In this document: positions 16,390-23,782 of the stretch, in pieces | Position numbering within the stretch: position 1 is the first letter of the stretch | How the letters are laid out: each line of letters starts with the position of its first letter | Assembly (NCBI GenBank): GCA_947476555.1 | Contig: CANJRI010000002.1 | Location: 1 to 64,000, forward strand | Length of the DNA stretch: 64,000 bases | Direction: 5' to 3' | Origin: Caulobacteraceae bacterium | GTDB lineage: Bacteria; Pseudomonadota; Alphaproteobacteria; Caulobacterales; Caulobacteraceae | Notes under the pieces: model-generated | What the model saw: only the letters and a program-made list of their open reading frames with translations | Told to the model about the DNA's origin: nothing | The model's database searches: none | Translations under genes and position numbers: made by a program

Positions 16390-18204
16390 GTGCAAAGAGA
16401 GATTTTTGCGCGTTGGCCTGATAGCACCGCCATCCAGTCTCATCTCTGCGAGCGCGTCTTGGCTGACAGCCAATCATCATCGTCCAATGCGAAGAATGCC
16501 CAGCTTCAACAAGCCATGGCTTTCTTGCAAGCGGGCCAGCCGGAAAAATCGCGTGTCCTGTGCGAAGGATTGCTGAGGCAAAATCCGCGTCACCCTGACG
16601 CCTTGCACATTCTCGGCATTCTCGCCCACCGTGCCGGCCAGCTTGACGACGCGCGCCGCCTCATCACCGACGCCGTTGCGGCCGGGTCGCGAAACGCCAG
16701 CATTCATACGAGCCTGGGCAATGTCCTCCAGGATATGAAGCAAAGTAAACACGCTGTCGAAAGCTATGATCGCGCCCTGGCGCTAAAGCCGGATCTTGCC
16801 GAAACCCACTACCGGAGAGGCTTGGCGCTGGAAGCGCTGGAGCGGCGCGACGATGCTGTTGGCGCATATGGCCGCGCGATTGCGCTGAACCCCCAATTTG
16901 CGGCCGCCTATTACAAGCGCGCCCTGGCCCTTCACGTTGCAGCGCCCGCGGACGCGGTCGCGGACTACGATCGGGTCATTGCGTTGACCGGCGGCGTCGC
17001 CGAAATGCACTACAACCGCGCCAGCGCACTGCAAAATATAGAACGCCATGACGACGCGGTCGCCGGCTATGACCGCGCCATTGCGCTGGACGCAAATTTT
17101 ACGGCCGCGCATTTCAATCGCGGCAATGCGCTGGTGAGACTGGGTCGCCAGGGCGACGCCCTGGAAAGCTACCAGCGCGTACTGGCGTTGGACGCCGACC
17201 ATCCCGGCGCGCGCAAGAGCCTCCTATGGCTCGGAATCGCCAACCCATCGCTCGGGATCGACGTCGCCTCGCTCGCTGCAGAGGCCTGCGCCGCGAAGGC
17301 CGCGCAGAACGCGCGCGCGCTTGCCGCGGCCAAGACGATCGCCGCGTTCCGGGTTCGCCACGACCTGGAGCAAAGCGCCTATCTGCTGGCGCAAGGACGC
17401 CAAGAATTGCAGGGCGCGCACGAGACAATGAAGGCGCTGCAAGCGAGGGAGCCGCGCGGCGGCAAGATCTACCTTTCGGACGCGGAAATAGACACGATCA
17501 ACGAAGCGCGACGTCATATCCTGCGTCATGAAATCGGCGTTGACGTCGTGGAGTGTCTCAATCCCCAAAACGATTGGAACGCACTAGAAGCGCAATACCT
17601 CTCCGGCACGCCCGAGATCGTGGTGATCGACAATCTACTGACCGGGCCGGCGCTGCTCGCGCTGCGGCAATTCTGCCTGGCGTCCACCGTCTGGAGAACC
17701 GAGTACGACAATCACTATCTCGGCGCGTTCGCTGACGATGGTTTTGTCAGCCCGCTGCTCTCACGCATTGCGGAGGAACTCCTTGAGCGGATGCCGCGCA
17801 TATTTTTCGGCCATCCCCTGGAGCACCTTTGGGGCTTCAAATACGATTCAACGATGGGCCGCGGCATCAATGTTCACGCCGATTTCGCCCGCATTAATCT
17901 GAATTTCTGGATCACGCCGGACGAAGCCAACCTCGACCCCGCGTCCGGCGGCCTGGTCATCCATGACGCGCCCGCGCCGAAATCGTGGAGCTTTCAAGAA
18001 TACAACAACGATCCCGAGCGGATCTATGCGTTCCTTGCCGAGCGCAAGGCCGGCAAACTTGTTGTGCCCTACCGCTGCAATCGCGCCGTGCTGTTCAATT
18101 CAAACCTCTTCCATGAAACCGATGCGATCCATTTCAAGGAGAGCTATGAGAACCGGCGCATCAACATCACCTATCTGTTCGGACGCGGCCTATCGGTCTC
18201 ATAG
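16390..18204 (+). CDS. TPR-repeat protein with C-terminal 2-oxoglutarate/Fe(II) oxygenase-like domain
   Basis: 604 residues from a GTG start. Residues about 35-275 hold roughly seven tetratricopeptide repeats (for example AVESYDRALALKPDLAETHY and DAVAGYDRAIALDANFTAAH). A linker follows, then a jellyroll domain with the iron-binding HxD (His496, Asp498 in INVHADFARINLNFW), a distal His in LFHETD (His575) and an Arg about 14 residues later (ENRRINITY) for 2-oxoglutarate. Such proteins are annotated as TPR-oxygenase fusions and are often linked to glycan or peptide modification. The actual substrate is unknown. Codon use is less GC-rich than in neighbours, suggesting acquisition at the adjacent tRNA gene. 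The exact start is uncertain. Confidence 0.75.
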   Translation: MQREIFARWPDSTAIQSHLCERVLADSQSSSSNAKNAQLQQAMAFLQAGQPEKSRVLCEGLLRQNPRHPDALHILGILAHRAGQLDDARRLITDAVAAGSRNASIHTSLGNVLQDMKQSKHAVESYDRALALKPDLAETHYRRGLALEALERRDDAVGAYGRAIALNPQFAAAYYKRALALHVAAPADAVADYDRVIALTGGVAEMHYNRASALQNIERHDDAVAGYDRAIALDANFTAAHFNRGNALVRLGRQGDALESYQRVLALDADHPGARKSLLWLGIANPSLGIDVASLAAEACAAKAAQNARALAAAKTIAAFRVRHDLEQSAYLLAQGRQELQGAHETMKALQAREPRGGKIYLSDAEIDTINEARRHILRHEIGVDVVECLNPQNDWNALEAQYLSGTPEIVVIDNLLTGPALLALRQFCLASTVWRTEYDNHYLGAFADDGFVSPLLSRIAEELLERMPRIFFGHPLEHLWGFKYDSTMGRGINVHADFARINLNFWITPDEANLDPASGGLVIHDAPAPKSWSFQEYNNDPERIYAFLAERKAGKLVVPYRCNRAVLFNSNLFHETDAIHFKESYENRRINITYLFGRGLSVS

Positions 18205-18590
18205 CTTCTGCGCCTCGCTTTGGCGTTTGTCTCGTCGCCCTAAAAAAAGCGAAGCGCGAGAACTAAAAGTGGTTACGGTCAGACTCCTTGTGCTTGGGAC
18301 GCACTGATCGCTTCGTAATAACGGACGCCCTATGTCTGTTGTGGCGCAACGCGGCACTCATGTCCGCTTCTGGGATCAATCAGCCCCACGATGCGTCAGC
18401 AAATAGCCAGCGGCGGCGGCTAGTTAGCAAACGATTTTGAATTCGCGGTCGAATGCGCCTCGTCTCACTGCCGCTGAACGCTCGGCCGAAGTCGCCGAGA
18501 CGCAACTGCATTGATGACCCACAGCAGACCCCTCGCCGATTCACTAGCTTACCTTTCTAAGGCGCAGCTCCCATCTAGGTGACGCAAGCC
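18205..18590. other. gene-free stretch, AT-richer than surroundings
   Basis: No convincing reading frame on either strand. The base composition is clearly lower in GC than the flanks and there are many short stops. It separates the TPR-oxygenase gene from the amidohydrolase tail remnant. It is likely a recombination junction or decayed DNA. No inverted repeats, integrase or promoter were recognised. Confidence 0.5.
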
Positions 18591-18737
18591 GTGGGCGCCC
18601 CCGCCGACGTGGCGCTCATGGAACTGCGAACCGGGAAATTCGATTTCGTGGACAACTACAAGGGCGTGCGCACCGGCGCGCAGCGGCTGTTCCCCGCCGG
18701 AGTCGTGCTCGCCGGCAAGCAGGTGAAGGCCGCCTAG
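18591..18737 (+). pseudogene. C-terminal remnant of an amidohydrolase, paralogous to the gene at 19529-20704
   Basis: This frame encodes only the last 48 or so residues of an amidohydrolase (VGAPADVALMELRTGKFDFV through RLFPAGVVLAGKQV, then stop). It closely resembles the tail of the complete gene about 2 kb downstream, with scattered base differences throughout. The rest of the enzyme, including all metal ligands, is absent. The simplest reading is an old tandem duplicate whose body was deleted or displaced by the DNA now lying between it and tRNA-Lys. Confidence 0.8.
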
Positions 18738-18849
18738 AGCGCGTCCCGCCGAGGAAGAGCCAGCCGCAGGCGATCAGGACGCGCTCCAGAAGAAGAGCGA
18801 CGAGCCCGCTCATCCCGTCCGGCTTGATCCAAGCCGGACGGGACGGGCT

Positions 18850-19329
18850 CTAGCCCTTCTCCACGATGGCGTCGGCGAGGCGGTAGACCGTCTCGGCGGC
18901 GGCTTCCGGGCCGGAGGCGAGCACCAGACCGGCCGCGGCGTGGGCGAGCAGCTGGCGCAGGCGAAGGTCCCGTTCGGAGGGCCGGGCGCGGCGAAGCCAT
19001 CCGGCCACCAGGTCGGCGTGAACCATCCCTCTGACGCCCCCCGCAACATTCCCAGCGCGGCGAGCTGCAACGACGGCGGCAGCGCTCAAATTCGGGTCCT
19101 GCGCGATGCGCCTTGTGGCGTAGTCAACGCGCCGCTTCATCGCGGATCGGGCAGACGCCTCGGTTGCTCCGCTAAGAGCGGAGAGCCTGCCCCGTAGTTC
19201 CTCCCAATCGAGTCTCAATCGAGGGTCGCTCGGGTTCTTGAGGGCGTTCGGCTCGCTGACGGCCATCCCCATGCTGCGAAGGTACTCCCGTTCCGCCTTT
19301 TCGGCGCCTAGACGTCTTTCTCGGTTCAC
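18850..19329 (-). CDS. hypothetical protein with a C-terminal module duplicated at 20708-20893
   Basis: 159 residues from GTG 19329, which has a strong AAAGGAG RBS 6 bases upstream. The N-terminal 100 residues are charged and helical with no known family. The last 55 residues, from DLVAGWLRRARPSERDLRLR onward, are almost identical in protein sequence to a separate 61-residue gene at 20708-20893. The underlying DNA differs at many third positions. Such synonymous divergence with a conserved product indicates selection on the protein. A LexA-like box lies about 60 bp upstream of the start, so damage-inducible expression is possible. The function is unknown. Confidence 0.65.
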   Translation of the reverse strand: MNRERRLGAEKAEREYLRSMGMAVSEPNALKNPSDPRLRLDWEELRGRLSALSGATEASARSAMKRRVDYATRRIAQDPNLSAAAVVAARRAGNVAGGVRGMVHADLVAGWLRRARPSERDLRLRQLLAHAAAGLVLASGPEAAAETVYRLADAIVEKG

Positions 19330-19388
19330 CGGGGAACTCCTTTGCAGAAGGATTGACGCCCTTGGCGGCGATCATGGGTGAGTGAGGG

Positions 19389-19403
19389 AAACAAAACAAG
19401 AAC
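19389..19403 (-). promoter_or_regulatory. candidate LexA (SOS) box upstream of 18850-19329
   Basis: On the minus strand the site reads GTTC-TTGTTTT-GTTT, one mismatch from the alphaproteobacterial LexA consensus GTTC-N7-GTTC. It lies 60-74 bp before the GTG start of the minus-strand gene. A second site sharing the same spacer sits at 22652-22666. The consensus is established for this class of bacteria; binding here is inferred. Confidence 0.45.
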
Positions 19404-19528
19404 AAACAGGCCTGACGACTTCTGCTCAGCCCAAGTTTCTGTGGATCATCGCGGAGCCGCACCGGCCGTAGGCGTGCGCCGTTCCCGCGTATAGATTGCT
19501 TCCAAAGCTAAGATGGGAGGGCGATCCT

Positions 19529-20704
19529 ATGATAAGTCGACGCGGGTTGGCATTCGGCGCTGGGGCTTTGATGGTAGCCGGCGTCCCGGCGGCTCCCCGC
19601 GCCCAAGCGCAGACCTACGACCTGATCATCCGGGGTGGCCGGGTGATCGACCCCTCTGTCGGGCTCGACGCCATCCGGGACGTGGCGATCATGGGCACCT
19701 CCATCGTCGCGGTCGAACCGAACATCGCCGGCCCGGCGACCGAAACGATCGACGCGCGCGGCAAGATCGTGACCCCGGGGCTGATCGACATCCATAGCCA
19801 CGCGGCCAACAAACCGGAGTTTCCGGCCGCCGTCGTACGGGAGGGGATCACCGGCTGGATCGACGCCGGCTCGGTGGGAATGGACGACATCGATCGGGCC
19901 GTCGCCGTCGCGCGGGGCGCACCGGGGATCGCCCGGGTGCTGATCCACGTGGTCCGCGGCGGGGCGCTGAGCCGCGCCAATGCGCGCGACCTCAACAATA
20001 TCGACGTCGCCGGCACGCAAGGGGCGATCGCGCGTCATCGCGACATGGTCGTGGGCGTTAAGGTCCAGATCTCGGAGAACAACGCCGGCGGCAACGACCT
20101 CGAAACCCTAAGGCGCGCGCAGGAAATGGTCGGACCTTTTGGCCTGCCGATCATGGTCCATATCGGCCAGGGCCACTCGCCCATGCGCGCGGTCATGCCG
20201 TTGCTGAAGCGCGGCGACATCGTCACCCACCTCTACGCGCCGGCGCCGAACCCCATCTATGACGAACAGGGCCGGATATTCCCGGAGGTGATGGCGGCGC
20301 GTCGGCGCGGGGTCATCTTCGACTTCGGCAATGGCAGCAACGGTCACTACGAGTGGGCCACCACCGAGCGGGCGATGAAGACGGGCTTCTGGCCCGACAC
20401 CATCTCCACGGATTTCTTGAGCGTGAACCCCAGCGTCGTGGATTTCCCCAACGTCCTGTCCAAGTTCCTCTACCTGGGCATGCCGCTCAGCCAGGTCATC
20501 GCCTGTGGGACGGTGAACGCCGCGCGCGTGTTCCCCTGTTTCAGCGACCGGGGGACGCTCAACGTGGGCGCGCCGGCCGACGTGGCGCTCATGGAGCTGC
20601 GGACCGGGAGGTTCGATTTCGTGGATAACTTCAAGGCCGTGCGCACAGGGACCCAGCGACTGTTCCCCGCCGGGGTCGTGGTCGCGGGGAAGCGCGTGAC
20701 CTAG
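19529..20704 (+). CDS. amidohydrolase (dihydroorotase-like metalloenzyme) with Tat-like signal
   Basis: About 391 residues from the ATG at 19529, which is preceded by GGGAGG. The N-terminus SRRGLAFGAGALMVAG is a twin-arginine-type signal with cleavage near RAQA, pointing to periplasmic export in folded, metal-loaded form. Catalytic features are the HxH of GLIDIHSHA, a candidate carboxylated Lys in VVGVKVQIS, His residues in MVHIGQGH and VTHLYAPAP, and Asp in ISTDFLS. The family hydrolyses cyclic amides or N-acyl groups, and the substrate is not predictable. A paralogue tail at 18591-18737 and a duplicated downstream gene show that this locus was once repeated. Confidence 0.83.
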   Translation: MISRRGLAFGAGALMVAGVPAAPRAQAQTYDLIIRGGRVIDPSVGLDAIRDVAIMGTSIVAVEPNIAGPATETIDARGKIVTPGLIDIHSHAANKPEFPAAVVREGITGWIDAGSVGMDDIDRAVAVARGAPGIARVLIHVVRGGALSRANARDLNNIDVAGTQGAIARHRDMVVGVKVQISENNAGGNDLETLRRAQEMVGPFGLPIMVHIGQGHSPMRAVMPLLKRGDIVTHLYAPAPNPIYDEQGRIFPEVMAARRRGVIFDFGNGSNGHYEWATTERAMKTGFWPDTISTDFLSVNPSVVDFPNVLSKFLYLGMPLSQVIACGTVNAARVFPCFSDRGTLNVGAPADVALMELRTGRFDFVDNFKAVRTGTQRLFPAGVVVAGKRVT

Positions 20705-20707
20705 CGC

Positions 20708-20893
20708 CTAGCCTTTTTCCACGATGGCGTCGGCGAGGCGGTAGACGGTTTCGGCCGCCGCCTCCGGGCCCGAGGCCAGAACGAGGCCGGCCGCGGCGTG
20801 GGCCAACAGCTGGCGCAGGCGCAGGTCGCGCTCGGCGGGACGAGCGCGGCGCAGCCAGCCGGCCACCAGGTCGGCGGGGCCCTCATCACCCAT
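20708..20893 (-). CDS. small protein, stand-alone copy of the 18850-19329 C-terminal module
   Basis: 61 residues (MGDEGPADLVAGWLRRARP to the end), helical and Ala/Arg/Leu-rich. Its ATG overlaps the stop region of the upstream minus-strand gene by 8 bp, so the two are co-transcribed. Its stop lies a few bases from the convergent amidohydrolase stop, the same arrangement as at the damaged copy near 18.74-18.85 kb. The near-identical protein with diverged synonymous sites argues that it is a real gene. No function is recognised. Confidence 0.6.
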   Translation of the reverse strand: MGDEGPADLVAGWLRRARPAERDLRLRQLLAHAAAGLVLASGPEAAAETVYRLADAIVEKG

Positions 20894-21143
20894 GGGATCC
20901 TCCGGCGCGAAACAGGGCGAGGGCCTGGACGCCCGCTTCCAGGACCACATCGATTTGGCGAGAGCCGGTGAGGCGCACCTCGCCGTCGGGGCCTTCCAGG
21001 ATGAGTTCGGGCCGGCGGCCGTTGTCGTAGGCGGCGAGCGAAAGGATCAGGCCTTCGGCGTCGGCGCGCGGGTCGCGCGGGCCGTCGTAGGCGAGCCAGG
21101 CGGCGTCGAAGGGGTGGCGGGTGTCGATGAGGGCGCGAAGCAT
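20886..21143 (-). CDS. small hypothetical protein
   Basis: 85 residues with a compact beta-rich look (EGLILSLAAYDNGRRPELIL, GEVRLTGSRQIDVVLEAG). There is no signal or membrane segment and no recognised family. It is the first gene of a two-gene unit with 20708-20893. The upstream 95 bp to the XRE gene is AT-rich and repeats the element CTCGCAAAA twice, which could hold a promoter or operator. Confidence 0.6.
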   Translation of the reverse strand: MLRALIDTRHPFDAAWLAYDGPRDPRADAEGLILSLAAYDNGRRPELILEGPDGEVRLTGSRQIDVVLEAGVQALALFRAGGSHG

Positions 21144-21238
21144 TCACGGCTCCAGTTGAGGCCGCAAGTCTCGCAAAATAGCATGTCGGATTGCAAGACT
21201 TATTTCTCGCAAAAACGACAATAAGAAAGTAAGTGGCG

Positions 21239-21565
21239 TCAGTCCTCGGTGCCGGTCCGGTTCAGGACGCGGAGCAGGCGGACGGCCTCGGCCTTGCGGT
21301 CAGGCGCCACGTCGGTGATCGCCTCGAGGATCGCGAGGTCGGCGTCCTCGGGCGCGAACTCCAGCAGGAAGCCGGGGCGGGTCTCCAGGGCAGGGGCCAG
21401 TTTATAGAGCCACTTGTCGGAGAGCCGACGGCCGCCGCTCTCCAGCAGGGAGATCACATTGTCGGTGGTGCCGATGCGGGTGGCGAGCTCGGCCTGGGTC
21501 ATGCGCCGATGCTCCCGCCAGGCGCGCAGGTGGTTGGCGGCGATTCGCTTGGTCTTACCGGCCAT
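21239..21565 (-). CDS. XRE-family repressor-like regulator
   Basis: 108 residues with an HTH at about residues 20-55 (MTQAELATRIGTTDNVISLL). A conserved C-terminal tail (WLYKLAPALETRPGFLLEFA) is typical of small XRE regulators at alphaproteobacterial prophage control regions. A strong RBS (AGGAGAGG on the minus strand) precedes the ATG. It diverges from a DnaA-domain protein, and the intergenic region carries a TCGCA-N3-TGCGA palindrome. The arrangement resembles a phage immunity region, with this gene as the likely repressor. Confidence 0.8.
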   Translation of the reverse strand: MAGKTKRIAANHLRAWREHRRMTQAELATRIGTTDNVISLLESGGRRLSDKWLYKLAPALETRPGFLLEFAPEDADLAILEAITDVAPDRKAEAVRLLRVLNRTGTED

Positions 21566-21634
21566 CCTCTCCTTATGCGAGGAATTCTGTGGATAGTCCA
21601 GACCGCCCCGGCGGATTCATCTTGGCCCTTAACC

Positions 21635-21647
21635 TCGCAATATGCGA
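21635..21647. promoter_or_regulatory. candidate operator between the XRE repressor and DnaA-domain gene
   Basis: A perfect 13-bp palindrome TCGCA-ATA-TGCGA. A matching half-site TTATGCGAG lies at about 21573-21581 directly before the XRE start. It overlaps the upstream ATG at 21642 of the plus-strand gene, which argues that translation begins later, at 21660 or 21684. Binding by the adjacent XRE protein is an inference from symmetry and position. Confidence 0.45.
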
Positions 21648-21659
21648 ATAGAACAATCA

Positions 21660-22046
21660 ATGAACACAACCACAGGTCCGGAGATGTCTTCGATGCCCAA
21701 GTTCGCCGGCCACGTCGGCCATGTGGCCCAGGTGATGGCCGCCAGCGCCGGCCTGGGCTTTGCCGGCGGGGAGGCGCGCGGCGAGGCCGCCGGCCTCCGG
21801 AGCCTGCTGGAGGCGGTGGGCCGGGCCCACGGCGTGGCCTCCGACCACCTGCTGGCGGGACGCAAGCTGAAGCGGCTGGCGGTGGCGCGGCAGGACTTCA
21901 TGTGGCGGGCGCGGCAGGTGAGGGCCGCGGACGGCGCCCGGCGCTACAGCCTGCCGATGATCGCCAGGTTCCTGGGCCTGAAGGACCACACCACCATCCT
22001 GTGGGGCGCGCGGCGGCATCAGGCGCGGCTGGAGGGCGGGCGATGA
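21660..22046 (+). CDS. DnaA domain IV-like DNA-binding protein (phage/accessory)
   Basis: About 128 residues. The C-terminal 35 residues match the DNA-binding domain IV of the initiator DnaA (SLPMIARFLGLKDHTTILWG, where the DHTT signature contacts DnaA boxes). There is no AAA+ ATPase domain, so it cannot be an initiator by itself. Proteins of this type occur in alphaproteobacterial prophages and may compete for or read DnaA boxes. I chose the ATG at 21660 because the one at 21642 lies in a palindromic operator; an ATG at 21684 is also possible. It overlaps the next gene by 4 bp. Confidence 0.72.
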   Translation: MNTTTGPEMSSMPKFAGHVGHVAQVMAASAGLGFAGGEARGEAAGLRSLLEAVGRAHGVASDHLLAGRKLKRLAVARQDFMWRARQVRAADGARRYSLPMIARFLGLKDHTTILWGARRHQARLEGGR

Positions 22047-22626
22047 GCCACTTGATCCCGCCGGGCCTGGACGAGGCGGACGGTACGGCGCCGATCGAGG
22101 CGCCGCGCTGGTTCGCGGTGTTCACCCAGCCGAAGGCCAGCGGTGGGCGGAACTGGCGCTCAGCGAGGCCTTGCGGCGGCGCGACGCCTTCGGAGACCTG
22201 GCGGTCTGGCTGCCGGTGGAAACCCACTGGGCGCGGCATGCGCGGCGGCGGGAGCGGGTGAGCCGGCCGCTGTTCACCCGGTATCTGTTCGTGCGCCTAC
22301 GTGAGGCCGATCTGCACGTGGTGAAGGGCTGCGACGGGGTTGACGACCTGGTGCGCTCCGGCGGCCGGGCGCGGCCGGTGGATCCCGGGCGGCTGGAGGA
22401 GTTGCGGCGGGCTGAGGCGTTGGGCGTGTTCGATCTGACGCGCCGCGCCGAGGCGGCGGGGCCGTTCCGGGCGGGCGAGGCGATCGAGGTGAAGCTAGGC
22501 AAGCTCTCCGGCTGGCCCGGGAAGGTGCTGGGCATGGGCGGCGAGGGACGGGTTCGGGTGCTCCTATCCATGTTCGGCAGGGGCCACATCAAGGAATTGG
22601 ACCTGCGTGAGGTGCGCGCGGCGTGA
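22043..22626 (+). pseudogene. frameshifted NusG/RfaH-like antitermination gene
   Basis: The first frame (from ATG 22043, inside an ATGA overlap) encodes a NusG N-terminal strand ending WFAVFTQPKA. After about position 22138 homology continues in another frame as WAELALSEALRRRDAFGDLA, through LFTRYLFVRLREADLHVVKG, to a C-terminal KOW-like region (GEAIEVKLGKLSGWPGKVLG). Adding one base between 22138 and 22139 restores a continuous 194-residue NusG-like protein. This is either a true single-base deletion or a sequencing error. Phage or island NusG paralogues bind RNA polymerase and promote readthrough of long operons. Confidence 0.72.
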
Positions 22627-23050
22627 GCGCCGTACATCCACAGGAAAATGAGAACAAAACAAGAATTTTCCGTGCACCCCGGGGCCGGATGCGCTATATT
22701 GAAGACCGTGGCAGTACCCGCGCCGGCCCGTTGAGGCCGGGGCGCTGTGGACCCCAGGTGACGGCGGACTTCCCTCGCGGAAGGGGCCGATCACCCCGGC
22801 GGCGGCCTATGGCCCAAAGCCGGCGCTGAGCCACCGAGACACCGATCATCGAGACAGCCCGCCGCCGCACACACGAGCCAGCGCGACCGCGCCTGATGTC
22901 CACGAGAGCGGGCCAGGCGGGCTTTCCCATCCTCTCCCGTCGCCATTCGGGGGAGGCGGCCCGGAAAGGCCAGGAGGGGGCGGCGCGAGCGCGTCCCTCC
23001 CCGCGCCTGACCGCGGCGCCCCCTCCGACTTTCCTCGACGGAGCGACAGC
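22627..23050. other. region without an assignable gene; possible leader or small RNA
   Basis: It holds an inverted repeat GGAAAAT (22643-22649) and ATTTTCC (22665-22671) flanking a LexA-like box, then a TATATT -10 candidate near 22695. A GC-rich stretch follows with several potential hairpins (for example GGCC-cgttga-GGCC near 22726-22740). Short frames exist, but none has an RBS or homology I recognise. It looks like the promoter and leader of the short phage-type genes beginning at 23051. Confidence 0.4.
22652..22666 (+). promoter_or_regulatory. candidate LexA (SOS) box in the prophage remnant
   Basis: GAAC-AAAACAA-GAAT, one mismatch from GAAC-N7-GAAC, the complement of the alphaproteobacterial SOS box. 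It is centred in a 7-bp inverted repeat and lies 30-45 bp upstream of a TATATT -10 candidate. SOS control of prophage genes is common; it is inferred here. Confidence 0.45.
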
Positions 23051-23209
23051 ATGGACGAAGCGGAACGCGCGGCCCTGGAGGCCGAGCTCATGGCGCTGCG
23101 CCGCAAGGCGGGGAAGCGCCGCGATATGCCTGGGTACGCCGCGAATGTGGCCGAGATCGACGCGCGGGTCGCGGAGATCCAGGCGGCACTGGAAGCGGAG
23201 GAGGCGTGA
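23051..23209 (+). CDS. small phage-type hypothetical protein
   Basis: 52 residues with a strongly charged, coiled-coil-like sequence (ERAALEAELMALRRKAGKRR, then VAEIDARVAEIQAALEAEE). A GGAG RBS precedes the ATG. The stop overlaps the next ATG (TGATG), so translation is coupled. Short helical proteins of this kind are common in phage structural regions. No specific role is assignable. Confidence 0.6.
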   Translation: MDEAERAALEAELMALRRKAGKRRDMPGYAANVAEIDARVAEIQAALEAEEA

Positions 23210-23715
23210 TGGAGCGGTACCTTCGCGGGGTCCGGTCAGAGCGCGATCCCTACGGGCGGGAAGCGCCGACGGTGAACTATCTGCAGGATCCGCGTGGCGC
23301 GGTCTGGGTGGGGAGACAGCGGGTCGGCGTAGCGATCCCTCAGGCGCCCGGCAGTCTAGGCGGGGGTTTCCCAGACCGTAGCTCGATGGGTCGTGCCGGC
23401 AGATCAGCAGCCGATTGCCCCACTTGCCACGGAAGAAGGGCCCCGCCCCTCCCGGGCAACCCGTGGGACATGTTGGATGCCGTTCTGCGCCGGGATCGTG
23501 GAGGCCAGGGTTCTGCGGGCCCCGGGAAGCGGCGCTCGGATCAATGCGACAAGCAGTACGATCGAGACAGCGGCGTATGCAGAGGTCAACCAAACAAGCA
23601 GGCAAAAGAGCGGTGCTGGTCCAGCGCCAGCAGGCGTCTCGCTTGGTGCACGAGCCATCAGGGAGAAGTGGGTTATCCGAGGCTGGAAACCGATCCCTAC
23701 GGTCCGCCAGACTGA
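23209..23715 (+). CDS. Cys-rich hypothetical protein of the prophage remnant
   Basis: 168 residues. The N-terminal half is Gly/Arg-rich and low in structure. The C-terminal 60 residues form a compact Cys-containing segment (QCDKQYDRDSGVC, then ERCWSSASRRLAWCTSHQGE, then YPRLETDPYG). A short C-terminal domain with this Cys spacing recurs at the end of secreted or polymorphic-type proteins, but I cannot place it firmly. It lies 67 bp before a DUF6968-like gene, so the two could act together. Start ATG is in a TGATG overlap. Confidence 0.5.
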   Translation: MERYLRGVRSERDPYGREAPTVNYLQDPRGAVWVGRQRVGVAIPQAPGSLGGGFPDRSSMGRAGRSAADCPTCHGRRAPPLPGNPWDMLDAVLRRDRGGQGSAGPGKRRSDQCDKQYDRDSGVCRGQPNKQAKERCWSSASRRLAWCTSHQGEVGYPRLETDPYGPPD

Positions 23716-23782
23716 CCGATATTCCGCATTGTAAGCGGCAATGTTCGATATATGTTCTCGCCGTGAGCCAATCGGAGAGCAT

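Noticed and set aside
21642-21659. ATG at 21642 as start of the DnaA-domain gene
   Set aside because: It lies within a perfect palindrome likely to be an operator, and no RBS precedes it.
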